Assembly: GCF_021130785.1 (NCBI RefSeq)
Contig: NW_025777544.1
Coordinates: 1-64,000, forward strand
Direction of reading: 5' to 3'
From: Homalodisca vitripennis
Taxonomy: Eukaryota > Arthropoda > Insecta > Hemiptera > Cicadellidae
Length of the DNA: 64,000 bases
The translations under genes and the position numbers were made by a program. The stretch's first letter is position 1. Each line of letters begins with the position of its first letter. Positions 13,171 through 26,138 of the stretch are shown in pieces. The notes beneath the pieces were generated by a model. It made no database searches. It saw only the letters and a list, made by a program, of their open reading frames with translations, and was not told where the DNA came from.

Positions 13171-16055
13171 ATGTCAGTCAATAATGACACATTATATGTA
13201 AATGACAATCAGGAAATCAATTTAGTTAGTAATAATTCAAAACACTGTTTAAAGATAGCTCATGTAAATGTTGAGAATATTAGAGTACACTGGGAAAGTT
13301 TTTTTAGTTTGTTTAAGGATAATAATTTTGATATCTTATGTGTTACAGAAACGTTTTTGAAACCCGAATTGTTGTCATTGCCTTTTAATGTAAAAAATTA
13401 TACACTAATTAGACACGATAGGGAAGGCAAGGAGGGTGGCGGTGTTGCCGTATATTATAAGAGTTTTTTTAAATGTAATGTTTTAGCAAGATCACAGGCC
13501 CAGTACTGCAAAAAACCAGAATTTCTAATTTTGGAGGTATGTCATGGGTGGAAACTTTTGCTTTGTGTAATGTACAGACCCCCTAAAGCTGGTCACTTGG
13601 CTGAATTTTTCGATATAGTGTCAAACTTGTTACCTTTGTATGATAATTTAGTTATTATTGGAGACTTAAAATATAGATTTAAGTAGTAATAGAGTGTTCT
13701 ATGATAAAACTCAGTTACTGGAGTTGGTTAATCTGTTAAATTTGCAAATATTGCCTCTCAACCCGACTTATCATCTGCCTACGTCCGATACTCTGTTGGA
13801 TCTGATTATTTGTAAAGACACTTTTAGAGTAAAAAACCACGGACAGTTAGCAGTGTCAGGGATTTCTTACCATGATTTGATATTTGTTGAACTTAATTTA
13901 AAGTTAAGACTAGGATTGAAAAAGGATTTTATTACTATTAGGGATTTTAAAAATATTGATACAAATCATTTGAAAAACGAATGTGCCATGTTGAATTGGA
14001 ACGAGGTATATTTATGTGAGAATATAGATGACAAAGTTGATATTCTGTGTAATAGGTTGATTTATTTGTACGATAAATATATTCCTGAGAGAAGTATTTA
14101 CACAAACAAAAATCCATGTCCTTGGATTGATGGTCAGCTCAGATTACTGATGAAAGAAAGAGACACTATGTATAAAAGGTATGTTAGAACAAAAGATCCT
14201 GTTGTATTTAATAACTATAAGTTGTTACGCAATAGAATTAAACGATTAATTAGGGATGCTAGAAATAGTTACTTTGAGAACTGTTTTCAATCTGATCTAA
14301 ATAATAAGTCTATGTGGAAAATTGTAAAAAATCAAGGCGTAGGAAAAGAACCTAAAAAAGTTTCTGATCCAGTTGTTTCGGTTGATGATTTGAATTCGTT
14401 CTTCTGTGGCATAAGTAATAATGTAAATTTAGACTTAATTGCTTATTATAATAGTCTGGGACCAAATGATCAAAATAATTGTTTTAGTTTTAATGAAATT
14501 AATTGTGAAGCTATACATCATGCTATACTGAATATTTCATCGAATGCGGTAGGCAGCGATGGAATTCATGTTAAGTTTCTAGTTATAATTTTTGAGGAAA
14601 TTAAGATTATCCTGAGACATGTTATTAATTTTTGTTTAATGAACAACGTTTATCCCCAGCAATGGAAAAGAGCTCTTATTTTACCGTTGCCTAAAGTACA
14701 GAATCCTACTGATTGTAACAACTACAGAGCAATAAATATTCTATGTGTATTCGGTAAAGTATTTGATAAGTTAATCTATGAACAGGTGTATACATTTATT
14801 TGCAATACTAATGTACTGTATAAGTATCAGTCTGGGTATAGAACCAACTTTAGTACTCAAACTGCCCTGGTCCGTATTACTGATGATGTGCGCTTTGCTA
14901 TGGACAAACGTCAATTAACTGTGATGGTTCTACTTGATTTCACACGTGCATTCGACTGCGTCCATCATGAATTGTTGTTATCAATCCTTAAATCATATTG
15001 TTTTAGTGATAATGCTACCAAATTGTTTCAGTCATATTTGTCAAATAGGGTTCAAAGGGTAAAAACTGTGAGTGATTTACTGTCTAATTGGAGGCATAAT
15101 CCTGTGGGTGTTCCGCAAGGTTCAACTCTCTCTGCAATGCTATTTTCTTTGTATATAAATAAAATATGCGAATCGTTAGTTTTTAGTAATTCAATGTTAT
15201 ATGCTGACGATCTACAATTGTATGTACACACTAATGTTAAGGATATAAACAATGCAGTGGCAAGTTTGAATGCTGATTTAAGCACATTATTTCAATGGTG
15301 TAATGATCATGGTTTGAGCTTAAATATTGCCAAATGTAAATCAATAATTTTAGGGACTAGTAGACTGTTAAACACTATAGATCTAAACAGTGTCAATCGT
15401 GTATCTATCAATGGTAGATTTCTAAAGTATGAGAATATGGTGTTAAATCTTGGGATTAGAATAATGAATACTTTATCCTGGTCAGAACAGGTTAACTATG
15501 TATATAAAAGGGTTTTTCAATGCATATATCAGTTTTAAACGTCTATGTTTCAGACCATCCGTTGAGATTAAGATCATGTTGATTTCTAGTTTGGTACTTC
15601 CATTGTTTGACTATGCTTTGGTGACTTATTGTGACATGAATAACATGATGATTGATCGTTTGCAAAAGGCTTTAAACGCCTGTATTAGATTTATTTTTAA
15701 CTTACGTTTGGATGACCATGTGACTAATTACTACAAACAGTTAGGATGGTTAAAAATAAGAGAACGTTTAGAATATAATATAATATCATTAGCATATAAA
15801 ACTTTAAATAATAGAGAGCCTCAATATTTATATGAAAAATACAGATTCATGGAAAATGTACATTTGAGACAAACACGTTTTGGTAGTACAATTTTACAGT
15901 TTCCAATACACAGAACTGTTGTGTATGGCAAGGCATTTCACACTCAGTCAATAAGATTGTTAAATAACCTAGATAATAGTATTAAAGATAGTACCAGTAT
16001 CAAAAATTTCTTGAAAAAGCTCAAATGTAATCTCGTGAAAAGATATGAACAATGA
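13171..16055 (+). CDS. LINE ORF2: endonuclease plus reverse transcriptase, two frameshifts
   Basis: ATG at 13171. The N-terminal part is an APE-type endonuclease: AHVNVENIR, the catalytic ETF, and RHDREGKEGGG before the first break near 13668, within the expected GDFN-like motif. The second open segment (13694-15538) holds the rest of the endonuclease (SDTLLDLII, SYHDLI) and the RT. RT motifs are LPLPKVQNP, a fingers motif, LLDFTRAFDCVHH (motif A), VPQGSTLSAMLFSLY (motif B) and YADDLQLY (motif C, about 15199-15222). A second shift near 15530 moves the C-terminal domain into another frame, ending at 16055. The shifts probably inactivate this copy, though both are small and the protein is otherwise complete. 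It would prime reverse transcription at nicked target DNA. Confidence 0.88.
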
Positions 16056-16454
16056 AAGTAGGAAATCTCAATGTAATTGTTAAAACTTAAACACCTTAAT
16101 TATGATAAACAATGTGTAACTTTAACCTTTACATTGTTGTATAAACTATCAGTACCATAGAGTGTAATATTTATCAAAGTATTTAATAGAATTGTCTTTA
16201 GATTATGGAAATATTTGTAAGAAAGTAGTGAAATAGTAGTGTTTAAACTTAAATAGCTTAATATTAATAAATGTTTACTTTAACCTTTACATTGTTGTAT
16301 AATCTATCTGTATGATAGAGTGTAATATTTATCAAAGTATTTCATGGTTGTAATAGTGAAAGTAATACAATTAACATATTAATAATTTTATTATTGTTGT
16401 TGAATATGTAACAGTCACAACTCGCTTTATATATGGTAATATATGTATTGTTGG

Positions 16455-16499
16455 CCTGTCACAGTGGGGGATTGGACCGTAGGTCTAAACTGTGGCAGG
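16455..16499 (+). promoter_or_regulatory. Conserved LINE 3' stem-loop
   Basis: CCTGTCACAGT (16455-16465) pairs over 11 positions with ACTGTGGCAGG (16489-16499), with one G-T pair. A small inner hairpin GGACC/GGTC sits in the loop. The homologous hairpin in LINE copy 2 (26139-26183) keeps pairing through compensatory changes. It lies just before the AATAAA signal and octamer tail, as expected for an RNA signal bound by the element's own RT. Confidence 0.75.
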
Positions 16500-16510
16500 A
16501 TAAATAAAGA

Positions 16511-16565
16511 AATTGTCTAATTGTCTAATTGTCTAATTGTCTCTCTCTCTCTCTCTCTCTCTCTC
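16511..16565 (+). repeat. LINE octamer tail and (CT)n
   Basis: Four copies of AATTGTCT (16511-16542) run into a CT array ending near 16565, where LINE copy 2 begins at once. Confidence 0.9.
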
Positions 16566-16572
16566 CTAAGTG

Positions 16573-17558
16573 TGTAGATACAACTAAGGACAATTATTCT
16601 AAATTCAAATATTAATGGGCCTGTCTTGCATGTAAGGACAAGGACGTTGACAGTTCCAGTGCAAGTTCGTTATCTGTATTATCAGATAAGATAGCGGCAA
16701 GTGTTGGGGATTGCGTAATGGGGCAGTCACATGAGATATCGGTACCGTTCATTGACCCTACGGGCGAGATATCATTAAAACAGCTGTTTAAAAATGAAAT
16801 GAAATGAAAAATGACTTTATTAGAGGCGAAGTTAGGACTATAAAGTCCTCTCTACCACTTAACCTCACCAGAAATGAAATTTTTAACTTAAGAAGTGAAA
16901 TAAGACAATCTAATTTGGAGATAACTAATTCATTGAACACGTATGGCGAGTGGATAGTCGAAAACGGTAAGAAGATGGAGGAACTGAGCAAAGCAGTATT
17001 AAAAACGGCTGCAGATATCGAAGATTTGCGACAAGAAAATATTAATTTACGTCAATCCAACGCTGATTTAACTGTTAAAGTTGACACATTGGAGCAGGCT
17101 ACTAGGGAAAACGTTGTTGAGATCTATGGCGTGCCATTTAATGCAACAGAAAATTTGTTCGATATTGTTAGCAAGATTTCACAGGTGATTGGTTTTGATT
17201 TCAATAGAGACATGATAGACAACTGTTATCGTTTCGGGGCTGTGTCAGGACGCTCGGGGCAATCGTGGTAAAATTTGTACGTAAGCTGGATATGGAGGCT
17301 TTTCTAGAGAAGAGACGACAGAAGAGAAATGTTAGTTCCCGGGACCTGGGTTACATGGCAGGCGAGTCCACACCGGTGTACGTGAACGAGAGTCTTACAA
17401 AGGCAAAGAGACTGTTGCTGAATGCGGCGCGTCAAGTGAAGGCAGATAAACATTACACTTTCCTGTGGGTTAAGAATGGGCGAATATTTATGCAGAAGAA
17501 TCAAGGGGAGCGTTATGTAATCATCAACTGTGAAGCTGACCTTCAAAGACTCATTTGA
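16573..17558 (+). pseudogene. LINE ORF1, 5'-truncated and frameshifted
   Basis: Homologous to the 11750-12982 protein from the second PHD-like finger onward (CVDTTKDNY near 16573, then an in-frame TAA at about 16612 before WACLACKD). The coiled coil (about 16880-17110) and the conserved RENVVEIYGVP region are readable. A frame change at about 17268 leads to the C-terminal part (KFVRKLDMEAFLEKRR...) ending at 17558. The start is missing, so no full ORF1 protein can be made. Confidence 0.85.
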
Positions 17559-19455
17559 CTTTATTCGTCCTGCTGTACACTGTTTATTTGTATGTTTAGT
17601 TTTAAGTTGCCCTCGAAAATGCTATTTTTATGTTATACCTCTCAAACGTCACACTATCTGTATATTTGTTATTTATTGTTTTGTTCTGTGTTTATTTATA
17701 TGAAACGTATATTATTTATGATGTGGTTATCTTTCTTCACTGATGATGGAAACAAATGATGAAATTTTGAATGAAAGCATGAATTATTTAAATGAACGTA
17801 AAAGTTATTTTCGTACGTCTAAAAAAACGTTTAAAACTGCACATATCAATGTTGAAAGTTTGAGAGCACACAGAGAATCTTTCCTTCAGTTATTCAATGA
17901 TAACATGTTTGATATTATAGTAGCAACAGAAACATTTTTAGATCCAGTTATTCAATCAGAACCTTATATGATCGATGGGTATAATATGATAAGGCATGAC
18001 AGAGAAGGAAAAGAAGGAGGTGGCATAGCTGTGTACCTTAGAAGTAATCTTAGTTATAGAATAATAGCCTCATCCGACGTTAGATATAGTAAGAAAGTAG
18101 AGTATATTGTGTTAGAAGTTACGTGTGTCTGGAAATTGTTGTTATGTGCAGTATATCGCCCCCCCAAAAGCATCTGGAATTGCTGAGCTGTTTGATACTG
18201 TAGCTAATTTATTGCTCACACATGATAATTTATTGATGTTGGGAGAGTTTAATACTGATCTCAGCTCTAATAGAATTTTTGCTGATAGAATCGCATTATT
18301 AAATAATGTTGAAGCTCTTAATTTAAATATTTTACCACTGAATCCAACCTACCATTTACCTAATAGCGATACACTATTGGACTTAATTATAGTGAATGAT
18401 GTAAATAAGCTAAAAAAGCATGGTCAGTTGGCTGTGTCAGGGATTTCCTACCATGATTTAATTTATGTAGAATTAAATTTAAGAATTAACTTAAATGTAA
18501 GTAAGAACAGATTAGTTATAAGAGATTTTAAGCATGTGGATATTATTAATTTAAAAAATGAATGTTTAAATACGGATTGGGGCAATGTGTATACTAGTAA
18601 TAATATTGATGAAATGGTAAATATGGTTGAGGAGAGATTGTTGGCATTATTTAATACATTTGTACCTGAACGAGTTATCCGTAAGAAAAGAAAGCCTTGT
18701 CCTTGATTAGATGAAGGATTGAAAGGGTTGATGACACAAAGAGACTCTAAATATAAGCGTTATGTTAGAACAAAAAATGTGGGGGACTGGGAAGAATACA
18801 GACAGTTGAGAAATAGACTTAAGAGGTTACAGAGAGATGCGAGAAATCGGCATTTTAGTTTGTTACTAGAGGAACAAAAATCGGGCAAAGACTTATGGAA
18901 GATTTTAAATAGTCAGGGTGCTGGTAAGGAACAGAAAAATATTTCAGACCCTATTGTAAATATTAATGACCTTAATAATTATTTCTGTGGTGTTAATAAT
19001 GGTATAGACAATAACCTGATTGAATATTACAGGAATAAGAGAGAACCAGGAGAGCCTCAGAATAATTTTGTGTTTACCAATGTTACGGTAGAATTAATTT
19101 ATAATGAGATTAGAAATATTTCCTCCAATGCAGTGAGAAATGATGGTTTACCATTAAGATTCATCAAATTGGTGTATGATGAAATAAAACATGTTGCACT
19201 TAATTATGAGCATACTGTTGTTAACCTAGGTGTTAGAGTGTGTAATACGCTGTCATGGTCGGAACAAGTTAATTATATTCATAAGAGAGTATACCAAAGT
19301 TTGTATAGGCTTAAGAGGCTCTGTTTCAACCCAAATGTACATATCAAAAGAACCCTTATTTTTCCATATTTTGACTATTCTAATGCCGTATTTTGCGACA
19401 TAAACAATGAACAACTGCAAAGGCTACAAAGGGCACAAAATGCATGTATTCGGTA

Positions 19456-19818
19456 TGTAGTGTATTTAGTGTGAGAAGTACTAAGTTGGTAGGTATCCAT
19501 AGTGATATTTAATGTCTGCACCAGTGATGTTGGCAGTATGTATTGTCAGGCGATGTAACATACGATGTGGTCTAAAAGAATAAAGAATGCTCATAGGCTG
19601 CTCTCCTGTGACGTCACATCACGCCACTACCCTACAACCAACGGTCCAAGCTGGCCAGCCAGGAGTCCACCCGAGTCCACCACCAGACACCGTCATGTAA
19701 CCTCCGCGTCCCGTTCCGTTCCTTTACGAGCGGTCCTAGAGCAATGTTACTCTAAATGTGTAGTTTAATTATTCTTCCCGACCCATAGAGAGTACAGTGT
19801 CGACCCGCATACATTACA
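19456..19818 (+). repeat. Gypsy 5' LTR
   Basis: 363 bp, beginning TGTAGTG and ending ATTACA (TG...CA ends), preceded by CGGTA. Contains AATAAAG near 19583 as a possible poly(A) signal. The 67-codon ORF inside is not conserved coding sequence. Confidence 0.95.
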
Positions 19819-19947
19819 GTGGCGACGAGGAAAACAACTGCAACAGTGGAACGTCGCTTACATTACAGTGGCGACGAGGAAAACAACTGCAACAGTGGAA
19901 CGTCGCATACATTACAGTGGCGACGAGGAAAACAACTGCAACAGTGA
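19811..19947 (+). repeat. Triplicated 49-bp LTR-end/PBS unit
   Basis: Three tandem copies start at 19811, 19860 and 19909, the last one shorter. Each has ACATTACA, the LTR terminus, followed by GTGGCGACGAGG, the primer-binding region. The functional PBS is probably the first, TGGCGACGAGG at 19820-19830, one base after the LTR. Its TGG start matches a tRNA 3' CCA; I did not assign the tRNA. Confidence 0.85.
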
Positions 19948-20189
19948 ATTACAGTGATTTAGTGCGGAAGGGCAACAAGCGTAATGAACACGTGCAAATA
20001 ACCGCGAATGTGCAAGGACATTCCGGACATTCCAACGGTCGGGAGTAGTAAGGTACGCCGATCGATATAAACTATTCTTGGTGTAAGCAGCGCACAAGCT
20101 GATTTTAATCGTTGCAATTAATGCCGTTAGACGATTATTTTTACCGGGGACATTTTAAACAGTTATTACGGAGTGTACAAGAAAACAAA

Positions 20190-23100
20190 ATGGCAACTAT
20201 CGGGTCTATGGGTTATTTTGATAGTGCGGAAGAATCGTGGCAGTCTTATATAGAGAGATTTGAGTTTTTTATTGATTGTAATGATATCGATAATTCAAAG
20301 AAACTAAGCACTTTGTTGACAGTTATGGGTGTAAGGACCTATACGTTACTGAAAGACTTAATTACACCAGACAAACCGTCTGACAAGTCGTACAAGGAAA
20401 TTGTGGACACTATAGCGAATCATCTGCATCCCAAGCCTTCTTTTATCACGGAAAGATTTAAATTTAGTAGGCGGAATCAATTGGATCATGAAACGGTTAG
20501 CGATTATATTGTGCATTTAAAACAGTTATCTAAGTATTGTGAATTTGGTGATAAATTGCCAGACTACTTAAGGGACAGATTAGTCGCGGGTCTGCGAGAC
20601 CAACAGATACAGAAAAGACTTCTCGGGGAGGAGAACCTCACTTATGAAAAAGCCGTGCAACTAGCTACTGCAATGGAATTTGCTGAGAAGGGGGCGGCCC
20701 AGATGACAACTGCAGGAGGACGTATTCACCGGATGCAGAGCAGCGGGTCGATACCGAAAAGGACACAGGCGGCGAGCATCGCAGCGAGACGGTCATCGGA
20801 CGGCGGGAAGGCGCTGGGAGACATCACCTGCTATTGTTGTGGCAAGCGAGGATCACACACAGCATCGCAATGTCGGTTTCGTGAGTACACGTGTAATCAT
20901 TGTAAAAAGAAGGGACACCTTGAAAGAGTTTGTAGATCGAAAAATTATGTTAACAAACCTAATGAGAACAAACCAAATGTTTTTACAAATAGGTCTAAGG
21001 AGCTTTCAGCTAAAGGGAAACAGTTTTACAGCAATAAAAAGCAATATGTTTATAAAGGTAGGCAGCACTATGTAGAGGAAAGTAAAGAATCAGCAGAGTC
21101 CGGTTCAGATAATCACTGGAAACATAAAGACAATGACGATGTGTATGACATTTCCAATCTATTTACGGTTAAAGAAATAGAAACTAAGATTAATAAAATT
21201 GAGCCAATAACGGTACAGTTATTAGTGGAAAGTAAGGAAATTGTATTTGAAGTCGATAGTGGAGCTTGTGTTTCAGTTATGTCAGAAAAAGATTGTAAGA
21301 CTAAGTTAGGAAATATAAACATGTATCCAACTAGCTTAGTATTAAGTTCATATACACATGAAAAGATCAGGCCTTTAGGTAAGGTTATGGTCAATGTACA
21401 ACATAAAGGTAAAGAGAAACAATTAGCTTTATACATCGTAGCTAATGGGGCTAATCCCTTGTTAGGGCGTGATTGGATGCAAGCATTAGATTTAACAGTT
21501 AGAGTGCCTAGTAATGTAAACAATGTACAGTCAGCCGATCGCACGAGCATGGTGGGGGTTGTGCCAACTGCAGGCGGCAGCGCGGCAGACGCATGCACGC
21601 CTGTCAGTGGAAGCCACAACACACCTGTAGAGGTAAACAAACAAACATCTGTCAATCCGTCTGTTGTCAACAACAACAAACAAGTAGAATTACTGTACAA
21701 TGAGTTTCCAAATGTATTTACGGATAAGTTGGGATGTTTCAAGGGTGCACCAGTTAAATTAAAGTTAAAAGAAAATGTAGTACCAAAATACTTTAAACCT
21801 AGGACGTTACCTTTTACACTTAAAGAAAAAGTAGAAGCCGAGCTGACTAGACTAGAACAAGAGAACGTTATTTCACCAGTAGATACCAGTGAATGGGGGA
21901 CTCCCATTGTACCAATTATTAAGGCTAATGGGAAAATAAGAATTTGTGGGGATTATAAAATAACTGTAAATCCTTTCTTGGAGGTAGACCGACACCCGTT
22001 ACCGAAAATTGAAGAAATATTTGCCAGCCTACAAAAACGGAGAAAAATTCTCTAAAATAGATTTATCTTCAGCTTATCAGCAGCTTAAACTAGATGTAGA
22101 TAGTCAAACGTATTGTACAATTAGCACACACAAAGGATTGTATGCTTACAATCGCCTATGTTTTGGTATCAGTTCAGCACCGGGAATATTCCAGAGAATA
22201 ATAGAACGAACATTACAAGGTATCCCGGGGGTAACTGTATTTTTAGATGACATTCTAGTAACAGGTAAAAACAATGAGGAACACATGCATAGACTTAGAC
22301 TAGTGTGTCAAAGACTTGAAGACAATGGGTTCACAGTGAGCAAGAACAAATGTAAATTTTTCTGTGACAGTTTAGAATATTTAGGTTTTGTTATCAGTAA
22401 ACAAGGGTTGCATACCGCACCTAGTAAGGTTGAAGCAATTGTCAAGGCACCTGAACCTCAAAATGTGACACAGCTTAAAGCCTTCCTTGGTCTTGTTAAT
22501 TACTATTCACGTTTCATTCCTAGGATATCCACTATTTTAACCCCAATGTATCAGTTGTTAAGAAAGGATACCGATTTTGTATTTAATTTAGCATGTAAGA
22601 AGGCACTACAAGAGATTAAGCAAAAGTTAATCTCTGCTGAAGTTTTAGCGCATTATGATCCTGCATTACCACTAGTGGTAGCCAGTGATGCTAGTCCATA
22701 TGGCATTGCATCAGTTTTGAGTCAGATTCAATACGACGGTACAGAAAGACCTATATCATTCGCAAGTAGAGTGTTAAATAGCGCTGAGAAAAACTATTCA
22801 CAAATAGATAAGGAAGCATTAAGCATTGTATTTGGTGTTAAGAAATTTAGTCAATATTTATATGGTACACAGTTTTTGTTAAAGACTGATCATAAGCTTT
22901 TAGTGGCTATTTTTGGACCAAAGAAAGGGTTACCTGCTTTCGCAGCCAGTAGGTTACAACGATACGCTTTGTTTTTAAGTGGTTTCCAATATGAGATTGT
23001 GTATGTTAAGTCCCAAAACCATGGCAATGCCGATGGTTTATCTAGATTACCTGTAAATAGTGAGATTAAAGATGAAATCTCGGATGATGACCTTAATATT

Positions 23101-24556
23101 AATGTCATAGGTACCTATTTGCAGTGTTTAGCTGAAAATGACATACCATTAAGCTATGTAGACATAAAAAGAGAATCAATGGTAGATAGTGAAATCAAAA
23201 AGGTAATATCCTATGTAGAATTAGGTTGGCCTATTGTAACTGAACCAGATCTAAAGCCATTTGAAATTAGACAGTCGGAATTAACCTTGGAGCAAGGAAT
23301 CCTAATGTGGGGGTACAGGGTGGTAATACCTAAAAGGTTCAGAATAAACATTCTGAACGAATTGCATACTTCACACATAGGTATTGTTCGCATGAAGGCA
23401 TTAGCCCGTGCATATGTATGGTGGCCTAATATCGACCGGGACATAGAACAACTAGCTAACAGCTGTGCAGCCTGTTTGGAGGAACGAGCAAAACCGCCCA
23501 AGGCTTTCCTGCATCATTGGAATGTTCCGGAACGAGTTTGGTCTCGAATTCATATTGATTTTTTTGGACCTTTTCAGTCCAAGTTATTTTTGGTGGTAAA
23601 AGATGCGTACTCTAAGTGGCCAGAGGTGTTGCCCGTTGCTTCAACGGCAGCTGTTCACACGATTGTGAAATTAAGGGAATTATTTAGTAGGTATGGTATT
23701 GTAGACCACATAGTGTCCGACAACGGACCACCTTTTACCAGTCAAGAGTTTAAAGAATTTTTGATGTCAAATGGTATCAAACACACGTTTTCACCACCAT
23801 ACCACCCAGAAACCAATGGTTTGGCAGAACGGTCAGTCAGAACTATTAAAAATAAATTGAAAACAGCTCTTCATAATTCCAAGGATTTAGAATTAGCTTT
23901 GAGTAACTTCCTGTTCACTTATAGAAATACAGTGCATTCTACTACCAATCTATCGCCAGCTCAATTAATGTTGGGTAGATCGCTAAAGTCTAGGTTAGAT
24001 TTAATTCGCCCAAATGTTTAAAGCAATAATGTCAGATAATCAAGAAAAACAACGATTGTACTATAGGGGTAGTAAAACTAGACAGTTAGCTATTGGACAA
24101 CCAATCATAGCCAGAGATTACAGAGGTAGAAATAAGTGGATACCAGGTGTGGTAGTTTCACGATTAGGACCAGTCACGTATTTAGTTGAACTGAATACGG
24201 GCATGAGGTGGAAACGACATATCGACCAGTTGGTAGGTTTACAGTGTAGTCCGGAAATGTCTGAGTTGACAACAATGCCTAGACTCCCAGACGCAAGCGT
24301 GGCAACAGAGCACACGCAGGAAACGATCGATATACAGTCGCGGGACAGAGCGAGCGCAAGGTCGCCAGTACTTTTAGCAACGACCTTGCCCCCCTCTCCG
24401 CAAAACCATAACAATAACAGAAACGCTCAGGGGCAAAGCCCCAGCCCACGTACAAATGTAAACAATAACAGTTCCAGCGTTTCACCCAAACAAATGACAC
24501 CTGTTAGACGATACCCACTAAGGGATCGTAAACCTTTAGTCAAAATGGACTTGTAA
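20190..24556 (+). CDS. Gypsy gag-pol polyprotein, two one-base frameshifts
   Basis: Gag probably starts at ATG 20190 (MATIGSMGYFD); an in-frame ATG also exists at 20121. Gag ends with two CCHC zinc knuckles (about 20829-20930). The aspartic protease has the DSG motif at 21254-21262. RT runs from about 21700 (WGTPIVPIIK) to FLDDILVTG near 22239, followed by RNase H (VVASDASPYG near 22677). The integrase has an HHCC finger (about 23360-23490) and the DDE core: HIDFFGPF, SDNGPPFTS and the E in ETNGLAERS. A one-base insertion in an A run near 22035 breaks RT. A second, in a T run near 24018, separates the integrase C-terminus (24014-24556). All domains are otherwise complete, so these may be sequencing errors. 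Confidence 0.93.
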
Positions 24557-24875
24557 ATACAACCCACTTGTGACTTGTATATAATTAATATTGTTTAAGC
24601 ATTATTATTATCGATTTGTTAATTGTGTTCATTCAATGTGTTATTAATTGCTATATTCTGATTTATTGGTTTTGATTGAAGTGTTTGTGATTTGTGTTAA
24701 ATGATTATATTGAGTTTGTATTTTGTTCTCTATAATCTATACTTACAAAAATAAAAGAGTATAATGTCAATTTTCTTATTCATTGTAATTGATTTAAAAT
24801 TGGAGAATTGTAAAACAAATTGTAATTGATAAATTTCTAAAATTGTAGGGGACTTATGTATTTAAGGGGGAGGAT
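24557..24875 (+). other. Gypsy 3' untranslated region with polypurine tract
   Basis: AT-rich non-coding sequence between the gag-pol stop and the 3' LTR. The polypurine tract AAGGGGGAGGA is at 24864-24874, one base before the LTR start, and would prime plus-strand synthesis. Confidence 0.85.
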
Positions 24876-25238
24876 TGTAGTGTATTTAGTGTGAGAAGTA
24901 CTAAGTTGGTAGGTATCCATAGTGATATTTAATGTCTGCACCAGTGATGTTGGCAGTATGTATTGTCAGGCGATGTAACATACGATGTGGTCTAAAAGAA
25001 TAAAGAATGCTCATAGGCTGCTCTCCTGTGACGTCACATCACGCCACTACCCTACAACCAACGGTCCAAGCTGGCCAGCCAGGAGTCCACCCGAGTCCAC
25101 CACCAGACACCGTCATGTAACCTCCGCGTCCCGTTCCGTTCCTTTACGAGCGGTCCTAGAGCAATGTTACTCTAAATGTGTAGTTTAATTATTCTTCCCG
25201 ACCCATAGAGAGTACAGTGTCGACCCGCATACATTACA
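24876..25238 (+). repeat. Gypsy 3' LTR
   Basis: 363 bp; I found no difference from the 5' LTR. Followed by the target duplication CGGTA (25239-25243). Confidence 0.95.
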
Positions 25239-26138
25239 CGGTATATCTTCAATTTACCAATAGATGCGCATATAACTGTTTATTTTAAAGAGCTATGTTG
25301 GCTAAAGATCAATGAAAAAATTGAATACAGTGTTCTATTACAGATGTATAAAGTTTTGATGTTTGAGAAACCAGATTATTTATTCCATCAATATGTAATG
25401 ATGAACCGTGTGCATGGTAAGGAAACAAGATTTGGTAACATGACTTTACAGTTTCCAATTCATAGAACTGTAACATATAATAAATCTTATCATGTAAGGA
25501 GTATAAGATTATTAAACAACTTAGATGACAGTATTAGATATGCTCCTAGTATTTCTTTGTTTAAAAAAAGGCTAAATAATTATTTGTTGGCTAGATATGA
25601 GTAATTACTGCATCTTTCTGTAAACACAATATATGTGATTAATTTAATTTATATTACCATGTAAATAATTGTTCTGTGTTGTTTTCTTTTTGTTTTGTAT
25701 AAGTTATGATGAATATTATTAAACTTTCCATGTAAATAATTGTTCTGTGTAGTTTTATTTTCGTTTTGTATAAATTATAATGAATATTTATTAAAATCTT
25801 GATCATGCATGTTTAAATGTACGTAATGTATGAAAATGTTTGCGGTGTTTAGGTTAGTTTGAGAGGGATATTTATATTTATATTTATTGCATGTAATACT
25901 TACATTTGATCTCTAATATGTATTGTAGACTGTGCAATGATAAAAAAATGGATATATTTATTATTAATAATATTTATAATTTATAATATAATTGTGTATT
26001 GCAGGATAACCTCTTTACAAGCATGCAATGTAAAGACATAGTCAGAAATGTTTGTTATAATGTAAAAATGTTTGTCTATAAGTAACCCATGTTTTTGTCA
26101 CAACTGTAATGAATGATAAAATTGTAAAATGTTTGGGG

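Larger units (their letters stand above)
11564..16565 (+). mobile_element. Full-length CR1/L2-like non-LTR retrotransposon (LINE copy 1)
   Basis: The order is a GC-richer 5' UTR (11564-11749), ORF1 with PHD-like fingers and coiled coil, ORF2 with endonuclease and reverse transcriptase, a 3' UTR ending in a stem-loop (16455-16499), an AATAAA-like signal, then four 8-bp repeats AATTGTCT and (CT)n. Octamer tails are typical of CR1 elements, and PHD-type ORF1 proteins are known from that group; the clade call is inferred from this and from the RT style. ORF2 carries two frameshifts. The element is bounded by CT arrays on both sides, so no target duplication can be read. Confidence 0.85.
19456..25238 (+). 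mobile_element. Ty3/gypsy LTR retrotransposon (Mag-like), 5.78 kb
   Basis: Two 363-bp LTRs (19456-19818, 24876-25238) that I read as identical enclose a PBS, a gag-pol gene and a polypurine tract. The 5-bp target duplication CGGTA occurs at 19451-19455 and 25239-25243. The pol order PR-RT-RNaseH-IN marks Ty3/gypsy; the Mag-like placement rests on the two-knuckle gag and the RT style and is an inference. There is no env. The insertion is in the sense direction inside LINE copy 2. The matching LTRs imply a recent insertion, although gag-pol is broken by two one-base insertions. Confidence 0.95.
17743..25604 (+). pseudogene. LINE ORF2 with frameshift, stop, RT-core deletion and gypsy insertion
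   Basis: ATG at 17743 starts an endonuclease (AHINVESLR, ETF, RHDREGKEGGG) that changes frame near 18150 and continues to 18706, where TGA replaces the tryptophan codon found in copy 1 (CPW). 18719-19474 continues but jumps from KLVYDEIKHVALN directly to VVNLGVRVCNTLSW, losing about 820 bp relative to copy 1, including RT motifs A to C. The gypsy element then splits the C-terminal domain. The remainder resumes at 25244 and ends at 25604 (RFGNMTLQFPIHRTV...). Multiply inactivated. Confidence 0.88.

Noticed and set aside
19565..19768. 67-codon ORF, repeated at 24985-25188
   Set aside because: It is part of the LTR sequence, which explains the perfect identity; no family resemblance.
21113..21907. 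264-codon minus-strand ORF
   Set aside because: Antisense shadow of gypsy gag-pol, which has clear domains in the plus frame.
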